DNA of 64,000 nt from Parietichytrium sp. I65-24A (taxonomy: Eukaryota; Sar; Bigyra; Thraustochytrida; Thraustochytriidae), in contig BLSF01000051.1 of assembly GCA_012862575.1 (NCBI GenBank), forward strand, positions 248,001 to 312,000. Reading direction: 5' to 3'. Positions 1 to 9,482 of the stretch are shown piece by piece (position 1 is the first letter of the stretch; the number at the start of each line of letters is the position of its first letter). Under the pieces are notes generated by a model that saw only the letters and a program-made list of their open reading frames with translations, was not told the origin of the DNA and searched no databases. The position numbers and the translations under genes are program-made.

Positions 1-2
1 GG

Positions 3-3000
3 AAAGGGCCATCTCGTTTTCCAGTACAAAAGGAAGCGGTTCATAGCGAGGAAGCAGAGAAGCAGGCGCTTGGCGCACAAGGTGAAATCACAGGTACACC
101 GCACAAGAACAAGGTGTCGGACGACGCGAAATCTGATACCGAAGACCTATTGTTTTCTGATGACGACTCTGCTTTTGAAGAGAAAAACGCGATGGACTCT
201 CCCCGCTCTAACGATTCGCGAGAAGGCAAATGTAGCCGCTTTGCTGAGTCAAAGTATGATGACTCTAGAAGAAAGACAAGAAGAGGTGGTGACTCCGAGG
301 AGAAGGAAGGTGGGCGATGGGAAGATGCGGAATCGCCTTACTTTGAGGATGAGCAACTTGCGCAGTTTGAGAGACTGGCGAGGTGGGTAAACAAGGTCAA
401 ACGACATGCAGCGAGAGGACCTCACGAGAACTCTCCCTTATTCGAGCTTGGCAAGGAGAGGCGCCCAGAAAACGGCTCTGCAAAACAGGCAGTAAAATCG
501 CAACCTCGCCCTTCCACCTGGGCAAATCGATCGTACTTGGAGACCACGGACGCAAAAAGATATCTTGTCCTTCGTAAGCACTTGCGAGACAAAGCGCGGG
601 AGCGTATGGGTCCAAGCCAGCACCTCGAGGTCAACTACGGTGTGAGAGAGGCACGAGCCGACAAAGGGGTTATCTCCATGGCCCAGGAACTGGAGGCTCG
701 CGAGAAGCAAAGGGCTTTGAATGAGGCAATAAAGAAGAAAGTGAAGGAGAGAAGCGCCACGAGGGAAAATCTTCTCCTGGAAAAGCTTGGAATCGACGAG
801 AGCATTCTGCAATCGCCTACAAAACGTGCTGGCGCGAATCTTCCATCGCCGTCTCAAATCAAAGGCTTTCAGTATCGAGACCCTGTGGAGTTGTCGGCAC
901 AAGCTCAAAAACTCAAGGAGGAGCGCGAATACGCGGCATCAAATCTCGGCCCGGGGTCATACGCGAACACCAAGCATCGGGAATGGCGCTCAGAGGACCA
1001 GGTTCTGAACAATTTGTGGGCCGAAATTAAAGAAGCGCGCGATCTTTTGGACGCATTGGGAACAGAGAAAGATCACCGGTCCGAAGCAGAGGAGCGATTG
1101 CAAGAAGCTCGCAGAAAGCTTAATCAGATACGAGAAGAAGAAGCTATGACTAGAACGGCTGGTCGCGAGAAGAAAACAATTCGGCGCAAAGGCGAAGAAA
1201 ATACGGTCCGGTTTTCAGACGCCAAGTTTTATGTCCAGGATGACGACGTGAGCCAACTTGGCCCAGGGCAATACCAAGTGGCTGAGGGAGTCACGCGTTT
1301 TGGAACCCAACGTATATCTGCCCCAGACTTCAAAAGAATGCTCTCTACCGACCGATTGAAAATGGGAGACGACGATGACGACTATGCTGTGGAGAGCGGC
1401 CCGGTGCTTGAACTCGATCGTGAGGCGGCTTTTGATCACACTAGAGCGGCGCCTGCTGGAACCAGGGGATTTCGATTTTCGTCTCTGGAAACTAGGCGAA
1501 CTGAAGCAATAGAAAAAGTTGATAGTCCTGGTGCACATCTAGAACCTAATTACGAATATGGCAAATTTTACGAACCGGGAAAGAACCTCGTGCTCATGGA
1601 GAAGGGGACCGGGAGACCTCTTTGGGACGATGAAAACCTTGGATCGGATTCCGAGTCCAAAACCGAACTGGATCTGGACAGGGCTGACGAATACCTGAAA
1701 CCGAAAATCAAAGGCATTTACAACTACAATGTTGGAACCGACCGAGGCCTGATGGCGGAGGATGAGGCTGACGACCGCGAACCTTACGTTGATGCAGACT
1801 ACGAGCCCAACTATGATGCTGTCAAGCCTCGATTGGGCAAGAATGTTCCTGACTTTTCCTTGCAATATGCGCCTGGAGATGAAGCTTTTCATTTTGAGAA
1901 TGGGGATGAAGCGTTTCATGCAGAATACGATGTCGAAAGAGGCTTGGATGCTATTTTGGAGAGAACAGAGAAAGGAGCTGGGGTGGATATGGACAAGCAG
2001 CAGGGCCGCCAAGACTTGGAATCCACGAAACCAAGGCTATTGTACCAGGACGCCATTTATGAAGGCGCAGAGGGAGACCTGCACATGCTTGGCGGCCTAA
2101 ACGCTAAGGGCGAAAAACGACAAGTGCCTGCGTCTCGCAAAAATGTTGTGGACATGGGAAAGACTCTTGGGCGCGAAGTTGCTGATCAAGACCCAGATGC
2201 TGACCGCTTGGACCTGGACGTTGTTGCGGCAGACGAAGCGTTACGTCCAAGGCGTGATGCGGGGACTGTTCAGTTGAAGTTTGCCCGACCACGGTGGGCC
2301 GAGGAGACGGAGAGAATCGAAAAACTACTAGACGAGAGACCCGATAGCCCTGATGTCGACGCGATTGCAAGAGGACTCGAGTACCTGTCCGTAAGCAACA
2401 AAGAACAGCGCCCGCATAAAGCAGCAGTGGTTGATATGAGCAGGCCAGACTACATTTCTCGATTGCCGCATGGCATAAGCATCCCCGAGTCCCCGGAACA
2501 AATCTTGGAGCTGGATCCAATCAAGGCAAAGGACCCTCCAATCCTTCGCAAAAGAGTACAGGGCGGGAAAATGTCTGAGCTAAAACGCGGCGATTCGCCC
2601 ACCACAAGGTACGGCGAGGAGGTCCTCGACCAAGGCAATGTTTTGGACCTTGAGCCAAACGCCGATGCAATACTCCCTCGCCAAGGCAAGCATGGGTTCT
2701 CGTTAAAAACCCAGAAGGGGCGAGAAGAGCGCGATGAAAACAAGTTGGAAGACATGCTTGATAATGTCGCGTTTGCCGAAGGCGGCCTTCCTGACCTTGA
2801 CGCTGCTGATGCAGTTCTGCGTAGAAGGGTTGTGGGCGGAGCTGTAGGGCTCGTAAAGGATGTTGAGAAACCTGCCCTGGACGCCAAGAAAGCCCAAGCC
2901 ATCGAAGACGAGCAGCTCGCACGAGACCGAGTGCAGCAAGCCGCCGCTGAAAAGTTAGCCGGCGCCAGAGCGGAGCGCCAGAAGGCCCTCGAAAGAGTCC

Positions 3001-3128
3001 TGGAGAAGGAAAACGCTCGGCATCAGAGCGATCCCGATCCCTCCTCCAAGACCAGGCAGAAAAAGCCTAAAAAGCAGCCCAAAACCAAGAACGGAAAAGT
3101 CCTGCGCCGCGCCACCAAGGTCGCTTGA
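3..3128 (+). CDS. Charged PG-repeat (SHIPPO-like) protein, 5' partial
   Basis: The frame is open from the left edge to the TGA at 3128 with no ATG near the edge, so the gene starts outside the window. The product is over 1,000 residues, very rich in Asp, Glu, Arg and Lys, and has helical, coiled-coil-like stretches near 650-780 and 1020-1160. Two sperm-tail PG-rich motifs are visible: LGPGSY near 945 and LGPGQY near 1255. Such motifs are known from microtubule-associated proteins of axonemes. The second half carries a degenerate repeat of the form LDLxxADxxLxPRxxGG, with copies near 1660, 1790, 2205, 2505, 2645 and 2800. The C-terminus is a Lys-rich tail. A flagellar or cytoskeletal role is inferred from the PG motifs only. 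No signal peptide or membrane segment is seen in the visible part. Confidence 0.8.
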   Translation, partial: KGPSRFPVQKEAVHSEEAEKQALGAQGEITGTPHKNKVSDDAKSDTEDLLFSDDDSAFEEKNAMDSPRSNDSREGKCSRFAESKYDDSRRKTRRGGDSEEKEGGRWEDAESPYFEDEQLAQFERLARWVNKVKRHAARGPHENSPLFELGKERRPENGSAKQAVKSQPRPSTWANRSYLETTDAKRYLVLRKHLRDKARERMGPSQHLEVNYGVREARADKGVISMAQELEAREKQRALNEAIKKKVKERSATRENLLLEKLGIDESILQSPTKRAGANLPSPSQIKGFQYRDPVELSAQAQKLKEEREYAASNLGPGSYANTKHREWRSEDQVLNNLWAEIKEARDLLDALGTEKDHRSEAEERLQEARRKLNQIREEEAMTRTAGREKKTIRRKGEENTVRFSDAKFYVQDDDVSQLGPGQYQVAEGVTRFGTQRISAPDFKRMLSTDRLKMGDDDDDYAVESGPVLELDREAAFDHTRAAPAGTRGFRFSSLETRRTEAIEKVDSPGAHLEPNYEYGKFYEPGKNLVLMEKGTGRPLWDDENLGSDSESKTELDLDRADEYLKPKIKGIYNYNVGTDRGLMAEDEADDREPYVDADYEPNYDAVKPRLGKNVPDFSLQYAPGDEAFHFENGDEAFHAEYDVERGLDAILERTEKGAGVDMDKQQGRQDLESTKPRLLYQDAIYEGAEGDLHMLGGLNAKGEKRQVPASRKNVVDMGKTLGREVADQDPDADRLDLDVVAADEALRPRRDAGTVQLKFARPRWAEETERIEKLLDERPDSPDVDAIARGLEYLSVSNKEQRPHKAAVVDMSRPDYISRLPHGISIPESPEQILELDPIKAKDPPILRKRVQGGKMSELKRGDSPTTRYGEEVLDQGNVLDLEPNADAILPRQGKHGFSLKTQKGREERDENKLEDMLDNVAFAEGGLPDLDAADAVLRRRVVGGAVGLVKDVEKPALDAKKAQAIEDEQLARDRVQQAAAEKLAGARAERQKALERVLEKENARHQSDPDPSSKTRQKKPKKQPKTKNGKVLRRATKVA

Positions 3129-3534
3129 CTGAGAACCAACCAAGACGTGCTCCTCTCCGCCTCCCCCTCGCTCTCTCCATTTCACACCGCCAAACCAAAC
3201 CTCCCATCCATCATCCCCATAATCTCCCAGCATCCCAAGTGCCGAGTGCACAAATGCACAAGTGCACACCCCAAAAATATTTTCCCATGACCGTTACTTT
3301 TTTCTCTTAGCGAAAACGCTGGCCGCGACGGTATGTATGCGTTGGTTGCGTGCAGATCATCATTGACGATGATGAGGAAGATGGGATGCGCCGCAGTCCC
3401 CCAAATACATCTTGATGTTCGCTAAACATATTCACTTCGTTTCACTCATTTCATGCGAGTGACGGCCACGACAAAGCTGCGGTAGGCGCGTGCGGCAGGT
3501 GGCGCGGAGTCCTCGTGTGTTGTGGGCCACAAGT
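3129..3534. other. Spacer between PG-repeat gene and GPx-like gene
   Basis: About 400 bases without a gene. The left part is C-rich and probably the 3' UTR of the PG-repeat gene. The right part leads into the next ATG at 3535. The open frame of the next gene can be extended to a GTG at 3490, but that is not a likely eukaryotic start. Confidence 0.6.
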
Positions 3535-4260
3535 ATGAGCGACGCAGGCAAGACTGTGGAAGACGAAAGCAAGAAGCGAGGTGACTTGAGCGAAGACGAT
3601 GGTGGGAAGGCCAAGAGCGTGGCGAACTCGGGCAAGGATGATAGGTCGGGAGTTGTGAAAGTAGGAACGGCAGAGCCGAGCGAAGCAGAGCTGCAGACGG
3701 CCCTTGATCATCGCGAGTCGCTGGCGAGCGTTGCGCTTCGCAGCATGAAAACCGGTGTGTCCTATGCGAACTTTGACAAGCTGCGAAATAAGGTGGTGCT
3801 GCTCACTAGTATGAAATGGACGACCTTTGTCAGTGTCTGTCAAGGTGGCGCGCATGAGCTGGCGCTCGAGGCCCTGCATTTGAAGGAGATGCAGGAATTG
3901 CGGGAAATATTTGGGCCAGAAAAGCTAGAGGTTGTGATCGCTCTCGTGGACGACCTCAACGCTGGAGACCCGGCCGCGTGGAGGAAAAGGGCCAAGTCGA
4001 AAAGCCTCCAATTGCGTCGGCAAATCACCTCGCTCTGCAGAGACCTTGATTGTGACTTGCATTTTTCCCTCCCAACCCAGGTTGACGGCGCCTACACCAA
4101 CAATCTTTTTCGTTTTCTGAAGGTGGAAAGCAATCAGCTCCACAATATCGAAGAAGACTTTGAATCTTATTTTATTATTGATCCCACCGGGCAACCTGTT
4201 GGGCGTTTTGAGCACACAACTCCTTGTCAGTTGGAAGCTGAAATCGCGCTGCTGGCATGA
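3535..4260 (+). CDS. Glutathione-peroxidase-like protein lacking the catalytic Cys/Sec
   Basis: This 241-aa protein begins at the first ATG (MSDAGKTVED). Residues 1-50 are polar and probably disordered. Residues 70-241 follow the glutathione peroxidase plan: a strand resembling GKVvLIvN (NKVVLL at 85-90), a central helix, FRFLKV at 192-197 matching the FFKFLK region, and a C-terminal block (residues 210-240, with FIIDPTGQPVGRF) that matches the GPx ending. The active-site segment normally read as NVASKCG or NVASUCG is TSMKWTTF here, so the peroxidatic Cys or Sec is absent. The usual Gln and WNF motifs are also not evident. It is likely a non-catalytic or repurposed thioredoxin-fold relative. 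It converges with the SulP gene, 221 bases away. The fold assignment rests on pattern similarity alone. Confidence 0.6.
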   Translation: MSDAGKTVEDESKKRGDLSEDDGGKAKSVANSGKDDRSGVVKVGTAEPSEAELQTALDHRESLASVALRSMKTGVSYANFDKLRNKVVLLTSMKWTTFVSVCQGGAHELALEALHLKEMQELREIFGPEKLEVVIALVDDLNAGDPAAWRKRAKSKSLQLRRQITSLCRDLDCDLHFSLPTQVDGAYTNNLFRFLKVESNQLHNIEEDFESYFIIDPTGQPVGRFEHTTPCQLEAEIALLA

Positions 4261-4481
4261 CAGGTGTTTGTGTCTACAGCGCCGAAAACTATACTTTTTC
4301 AGAGAAACCAGTCTCTCTTGCAGCTAATTTTCGCTCCTCAATCTTTCACTCCGTTCAGCGCGTGTTCTGCCAAGTCAAAAAGTCGGCAAGCATGCCAAGT
4401 CAATCAGATTCCAAGAAACTAAGATGCTGTTTTCATATTCAATTGTTATCATTCATTGCAAGGAGCACAGCGCAAAGCTGG

Positions 4482-7400
4482 TTACTCGCTTGCCATCGCA
4501 GCTGAGCCTGAGTACAATAATTCTTGGTTGATTTGTTCGAGTTGCGACTCAATTTCGGACTCGAATACAGTGGTGAGAGTCTCGACAAGGTCGTCATACG
4601 ACACGCCTCCGTTACCGGTCATGTCCGCCTCAAATATCATATCAGCAGCTTCTTGCCAGGTGCAAGGTATGCAGCGCTCGTCCATGGCATGCAGAATATC
4701 CGACACTACAATGATATCTTCGATGATTTTCTCCTGTGTGAGATCTGTAAAATTCTCCGCAACTTGTTCGTCGAGCTTTTCCGCTTTGATGTGGTAGGCC
4801 ATCATACTGCACAAAGACACAAATTGCAATACGCGCACTGGAAGCGCGCCGGGGTCTTTCGATGGCAAGGCAAAGTCGGACCACTCTGCGAACATTTTAC
4901 CCAGCCTATGCGGATCATCAGTCAGGCCAAGGTCTCGTAAAAGCTGTTGCAAGCCCTCCACTGTAAGAACACGGTCGCTGAGAACTGCAATCTTACTCTG
5001 GAGCTCCGTTTCGTCATCGTCGATGATGGTGGCGTGCTTGTTGAAGAACAGTGCAAATGCTTGAATGTTGTCGTCCGAAAGGTCCTCTAAACTCAAGTCC
5101 CTGACGATGCACAGGAATGTGGACTCAGGAATGTGTTGCTCACGGTGACAGTCATATTTGACGAGGAGCTTTTCGAGCTCATAGTCTGACGGGAAGTAGC
5201 CCATGTCCATCAAAGTCTGCTTTAGCCTCCGCGACGCAAGCCCAGACTCGAAGAGGCCGACCAGTGCGCTAGAATCAGTTCGCATATCGCGCATAGATCC
5301 CGGGCTGGGGTCGGACACCCTGCCTCTACCATAAAATCTGTTCGAGGCTGCTCGCTTCAGACACGCAATGGCATCAATTTTCTGCACCTGGGAGAGGTGA
5401 AGGTTTTCTCTTACCAAGGCCGAGTCCACGATATTGACCTGCGCGGATTCTGGCGGACGCGATGGTTTGCGAGAGATAAAGTGCTGCACCTGCAACTCTG
5501 GGCGAAACGCCATGGACGGGGCTTTGCGAATCGGCGATACAAACGACCGATGTCCCACCGTCAACACGTTGGATTTGCTTCTTCTTACAGTGTCATCGTC
5601 GCTCGCTATCTTGTCGGAGTGGCTGGAGCTTGTCCGCTGGATATTCGCGAAGTCACTATCGTTCTCCATCGATTGCATGTAGCCGTCTAGGTCCTTCATG
5701 TCCACAAGCTCCTTGATGGAAAACTTGCTACCTGTTCGTCGGATGGCAGGAGTTCCGTGAATTGTGAGACCGTGTTGTGAGAGTCGCTTGGAGCGAGACC
5801 GTTTTCTCTCGGAACCTCGCTGGGAGAGGCTCTTGTCGCTAGTCACTGTGTCCTTCTTGTCACTCGACTCATGGGCGGATTGCGAATGGACCGGAGTCTT
5901 CTTCAAGCTCGTGCGGGCCACTTCTTTCTCTAATTCGTGAGTCGCTTCTCGCATGATCAGACGGCCAACTTGTCTGGAGGTGGACTTCAAATGCGATTCT
6001 GGAGCATTCGAGGTTTGCTGCTGTTGGTGTTGGTTCGACTGATGCAGCTGCTCCACGCTGATAGGGGCCGGTCGGGAGGAAGCAGTTGGGGACTTAGCCG
6101 TCTGGACGCTAGTACTAGACGTGGAGAGCGAAGCGCTGGTGTCCAAGTAGGGGCGGAAGGGCTTTTCTGCGGAGGCAGCCGCTTGTGAACGAGGACTGTC
6201 CTCGTCGTTCATGTCCATCGGAAATGCCTCGTCTTCCACGTGGCCATCGACGGCTGACCCGAGAGAGAGAGGTTCGCCTCCCGGAGACAACCTACCAGAT
6301 ATATCCAGGTGTCTACCAGAGTAAGCACGGCCCGGGCTCTGGGCGTGACGATAGAAGGATGGTGCGCGAGCGCCGAGATGAAAAGACTTGTGATCCTGCA
6401 CCGTGTCGAGTTGGTGGATGTTGCCGGAGTCCACCTCATTGCGGTTTAACCGATCGTGCAAAGCCCAGTGATCCACCACATCGAGCTCACGAGCAAGACG
6501 ATTGCGAACCCTTGCTGTGTGCCGCAAAACATCCCTATGGATTTCAAAGGCAATTTCCGGACTCTTCGCCTCAAGCTGTTTTAGGCTCTCCCGAGACAAG
6601 GCCAAAACGATGGAATCCTCGTCGGCAATGACGGTGTGCGAGAGTGGGTATTCCACGAACAAGGCATCTTCGTTGATAAAAGCTCCGCGGCGATGAGTTT
6701 GCAAACGAATGAGCGTCTCGTCGGTTCTGACCATATAAGAGGTCAGACGCCCATGCTGCAAAAGGAATAAATGCGGGTTGATGTCACCGGCAGTGCAGAG
6801 GTAACAGCCTTCTGGAACGTGAATTGGCAAAATGTATTTCCACACCGAGTCCCCAAGATGGCCTCCAAGCAGATGCTCGAATGGCTCATACTGAGCCTTG
6901 AGCCGCGCTTGCTCGTGCAGCATGCGAAAGGACTCAAAGAAGGTCAACCATTTCTCACGAACTTGAGATGCGTGAGAGAGCAGGCGCTCCTCCACCCACT
7001 CCATCCCAAGATCCAATGTAGGAAAAACTCGGCGATACTCCGTCGGGAAGTCGTTCCCACGGTAATAATCAGCGGTGGTTTGCGGAAGGAAGTGCTCGCC
7101 CTCCTCGAACCGCATGAGCGGCGATTCAATGGCGTCCTTTGCCGTGTTCCCAGAATCTTCTTTGTGAAGGCCATCGTTGACAAAGTCGCGATCTTGCTTT
7201 CGCTTTTGGCTATTCAGAGAGGAATATCTGGACGCAACATTCTTTGGTGCGCGCGCCTCTGCGAGATCCTTTGGTGTCTGGCGCTTTGGCTTATCGATGA
7301 ACTTGCCCAACATGGATTTCATGTATTTTGCAAGTTTGGTGATTCGAGGGACGGCCAAAATTTCTGGCAGCACGGAATTGAGCTCAGAGCTGTCCACATT

Positions 7401-9482
7401 CTGTGTTCCAGTGGAATGGACAAGGTCAATAATGCCTTCGGACTTTAGCCGTCGGTAAACCCTGTGCGACATTCCACAAAGCACAATTGTGAACTCGCGA
7501 GGCCTGCCCTTGACTTTCTTTTTGATTCCAAACTGCTTTTTCAGAGCACGCAGAACGGAGTTGGTCTCCCACACAGGGTATCCGCGCGAGTGGCGGGACG
7601 AATCTCCGTGTACATCAGCCGCTATATTTACTCTTGTTTCCGACTGCGAAGAAAGAGTGCGGGCATGACTCTCGTATCTTTTCGCGGCTTGGGCGCGGTT
7701 TTCCTTTTCTAATTCCAGTGCCTCTTGGTTGGACTCGACAAGTTGCTTGACTAAATCTGCGAAGATACCGCACGCAGTAAAGTCGATGCCGTACACATCT
7801 TCAAAGTCAAAGACGAGGGTGTTGATTCGGTTTTGGTTGTCGACAGAGTCGACGGACATATCGTCGAAATCATCCTCGCAGTTGTGTTCCCTGTACGACG
7901 ACGAAGACTCCTCGCTTTCCCTGATGATGTCATGAACGAGATCTGTGATTTGGTTGGCCGACCCGAAAAAGATGTAGCGCTTCAACTTTATGATGACAAC
8001 CTGGGAGCTCAAGTGTTCTAGCTTGGCATCCTCCTGAGTGCTTCGAATCACCGAGCTTTGAAAATCCTTCCCACTCAGAACCGCCTTGATGACACCAGTC
8101 TTGCTGTACTGAACCACGAAGAGGACGAAGGAAAGCATGAGCCCGACGACCACAGCAACTAACATGGACAAGACCTGACTCAAAATCACAATTACGACCA
8201 CGGTGAGATACTCGAAGAGAGACAGGCGGTTCTGAATCCACGTGTCCAGCAGATTCTCGATAACAAACCCAATCCCAGCATAGATAAGCATGGCTCCCAC
8301 AAAAAACCTCGGTAGATAGTTGATAAGTGGAAAGCCAGCGAAAAAGAGCGCGCCGTTGAAAGCGGCGGCTACCAGCCCAGGCAGACGCGATTCCGTTGTA
8401 TGAATGATGCCATAATTTAGCGCGTTGAACTTGAGCTGCGGATACGCAGGAGTTCCCACAAGGAACGGCAAGAGCATGTTGGATTTCCCAGCGAGCTGGA
8501 TCTCGTGGTCATAATCCAAATCGTGGAGGCCGAGCTGCTTTTTTGTGCCGCTAATTTTGAGCAAGCTGTCCAGAGTGACGATAACAAGCAGAATGAATAG
8601 AATTGGCAAGTCGAGCGCGACGGCGCCCCACTCAATGTACTTTGCATTTCCGAAACTCAACAGCCACTGGTCCGTGACGAGCACCGAGTCGTAGCGTTCA
8701 TAAAGCCAACCGCACGACAGATTTCCATGTCCTTCGCACAAGTTCTGACTTCTTATCGTGTCGAGGTCGTTGCCGGTGGCAAACACGATGATGTAGAACA
8801 GAACAAATGGCCCGAACAGACAGGTCGGAACCACAACGATCGGGGAGCCCCAGTGATACCGTTTGGAGCAGTACAGCGCGATTCCAATGGGGATGGCTGG
8901 GGCAAGAAGGGCCCAGAACTGCCAATAGCCTAAATGGTGGGCAAGCTCGTCACCAACGCAAGCCTTGACCGCCTTAATCATGATGATCACTCCAACCGCC
9001 GCAAGGAAACCACTTAGAACAGCAGCAGGAACGAACTGGACAATTCGCGTGAGCCGAAAGCGCCCGAGAAAGTAAAACCAACCGCCGACCACCGCAGTGA
9101 CAAAGATGATGGTGAAGAGAATGGTTGTCAAGACCATCTGGTCCCTCTCGGGATTCTCCTGCCCCTCGTACTTTTCATCGACGTATTCCCCAATTTGCAC
9201 TGCCATCTGTGCCAAAAAAATAGTGGGATTGATGTCAGGCCCGGCGATGGACACCGCACAGTCTGAGTAGAGAGCAAACGACAGCCCCACCACGAACGCC
9301 GAGATTGTATTTGTCCCAGCTCCAAGCGGGACAAAGCTCTGCAACCCGACTTCTGAAGGTCCAAAGATGAGCGACGCAAACACATAACAAAACACAAACA
9401 TCAAGATGCCGTTCACCAGTCCAGACATCACCTCGGTCACCAGCTTCTTCCACAACGGCCCATCTTTCTTGTGCCCGCCCAT
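4482..9482 (-). CDS. SulP-family transporter with STAS, cyclic-nucleotide-binding and EF-hand regions
   Basis: A single 1,666-aa reading frame starting at an ATG at 9482. Residues 15-460 hold about ten to twelve hydrophobic segments of the SulP/SLC26 anion transporter type. A STAS domain follows from about 494 and is interrupted by an acidic Ser-rich insert (about 520-552). Its core (INTLVFDFEDVYGIDFTAC) lies at 553-571 and more of it at about 645-690. Residues 875-1000 resemble a cyclic-nucleotide-binding domain, with a GRLTSYMV strand and a following helix. Residues 1000-1400 are Ser- and Gln-rich and probably disordered. The C-terminal 240 residues look EF-hand-like, with one canonical loop (DMTGNGGVSYDD) from residue 1620. 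Fungal SulP proteins of the vacuolar Vsb1 (YGR125w) type have a comparable transporter-STAS core. The substrate cannot be told from sequence. The domain set suggests control by Ca2+ and possibly cyclic nucleotide. Confidence 0.85.
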   Translation of the reverse strand: MGGHKKDGPLWKKLVTEVMSGLVNGILMFVFCYVFASLIFGPSEVGLQSFVPLGAGTNTISAFVVGLSFALYSDCAVSIAGPDINPTIFLAQMAVQIGEYVDEKYEGQENPERDQMVLTTILFTIIFVTAVVGGWFYFLGRFRLTRIVQFVPAAVLSGFLAAVGVIIMIKAVKACVGDELAHHLGYWQFWALLAPAIPIGIALYCSKRYHWGSPIVVVPTCLFGPFVLFYIIVFATGNDLDTIRSQNLCEGHGNLSCGWLYERYDSVLVTDQWLLSFGNAKYIEWGAVALDLPILFILLVIVTLDSLLKISGTKKQLGLHDLDYDHEIQLAGKSNMLLPFLVGTPAYPQLKFNALNYGIIHTTESRLPGLVAAAFNGALFFAGFPLINYLPRFFVGAMLIYAGIGFVIENLLDTWIQNRLSLFEYLTVVVIVILSQVLSMLVAVVVGLMLSFVLFVVQYSKTGVIKAVLSGKDFQSSVIRSTQEDAKLEHLSSQVVIIKLKRYIFFGSANQITDLVHDIIRESEESSSSYREHNCEDDFDDMSVDSVDNQNRINTLVFDFEDVYGIDFTACGIFADLVKQLVESNQEALELEKENRAQAAKRYESHARTLSSQSETRVNIAADVHGDSSRHSRGYPVWETNSVLRALKKQFGIKKKVKGRPREFTIVLCGMSHRVYRRLKSEGIIDLVHSTGTQNVDSSELNSVLPEILAVPRITKLAKYMKSMLGKFIDKPKRQTPKDLAEARAPKNVASRYSSLNSQKRKQDRDFVNDGLHKEDSGNTAKDAIESPLMRFEEGEHFLPQTTADYYRGNDFPTEYRRVFPTLDLGMEWVEERLLSHASQVREKWLTFFESFRMLHEQARLKAQYEPFEHLLGGHLGDSVWKYILPIHVPEGCYLCTAGDINPHLFLLQHGRLTSYMVRTDETLIRLQTHRRGAFINEDALFVEYPLSHTVIADEDSIVLALSRESLKQLEAKSPEIAFEIHRDVLRHTARVRNRLARELDVVDHWALHDRLNRNEVDSGNIHQLDTVQDHKSFHLGARAPSFYRHAQSPGRAYSGRHLDISGRLSPGGEPLSLGSAVDGHVEDEAFPMDMNDEDSPRSQAAASAEKPFRPYLDTSASLSTSSTSVQTAKSPTASSRPAPISVEQLHQSNQHQQQQTSNAPESHLKSTSRQVGRLIMREATHELEKEVARTSLKKTPVHSQSAHESSDKKDTVTSDKSLSQRGSERKRSRSKRLSQHGLTIHGTPAIRRTGSKFSIKELVDMKDLDGYMQSMENDSDFANIQRTSSSHSDKIASDDDTVRRSKSNVLTVGHRSFVSPIRKAPSMAFRPELQVQHFISRKPSRPPESAQVNIVDSALVRENLHLSQVQKIDAIACLKRAASNRFYGRGRVSDPSPGSMRDMRTDSSALVGLFESGLASRRLKQTLMDMGYFPSDYELEKLLVKYDCHREQHIPESTFLCIVRDLSLEDLSDDNIQAFALFFNKHATIIDDDETELQSKIAVLSDRVLTVEGLQQLLRDLGLTDDPHRLGKMFAEWSDFALPSKDPGALPVRVLQFVSLCSMMAYHIKAEKLDEQVAENFTDLTQEKIIEDIIVVSDILHAMDERCIPCTWQEAADMIFEADMTGNGGVSYDDLVETLTTVFESEIESQLEQINQELLYSGSAAMASE

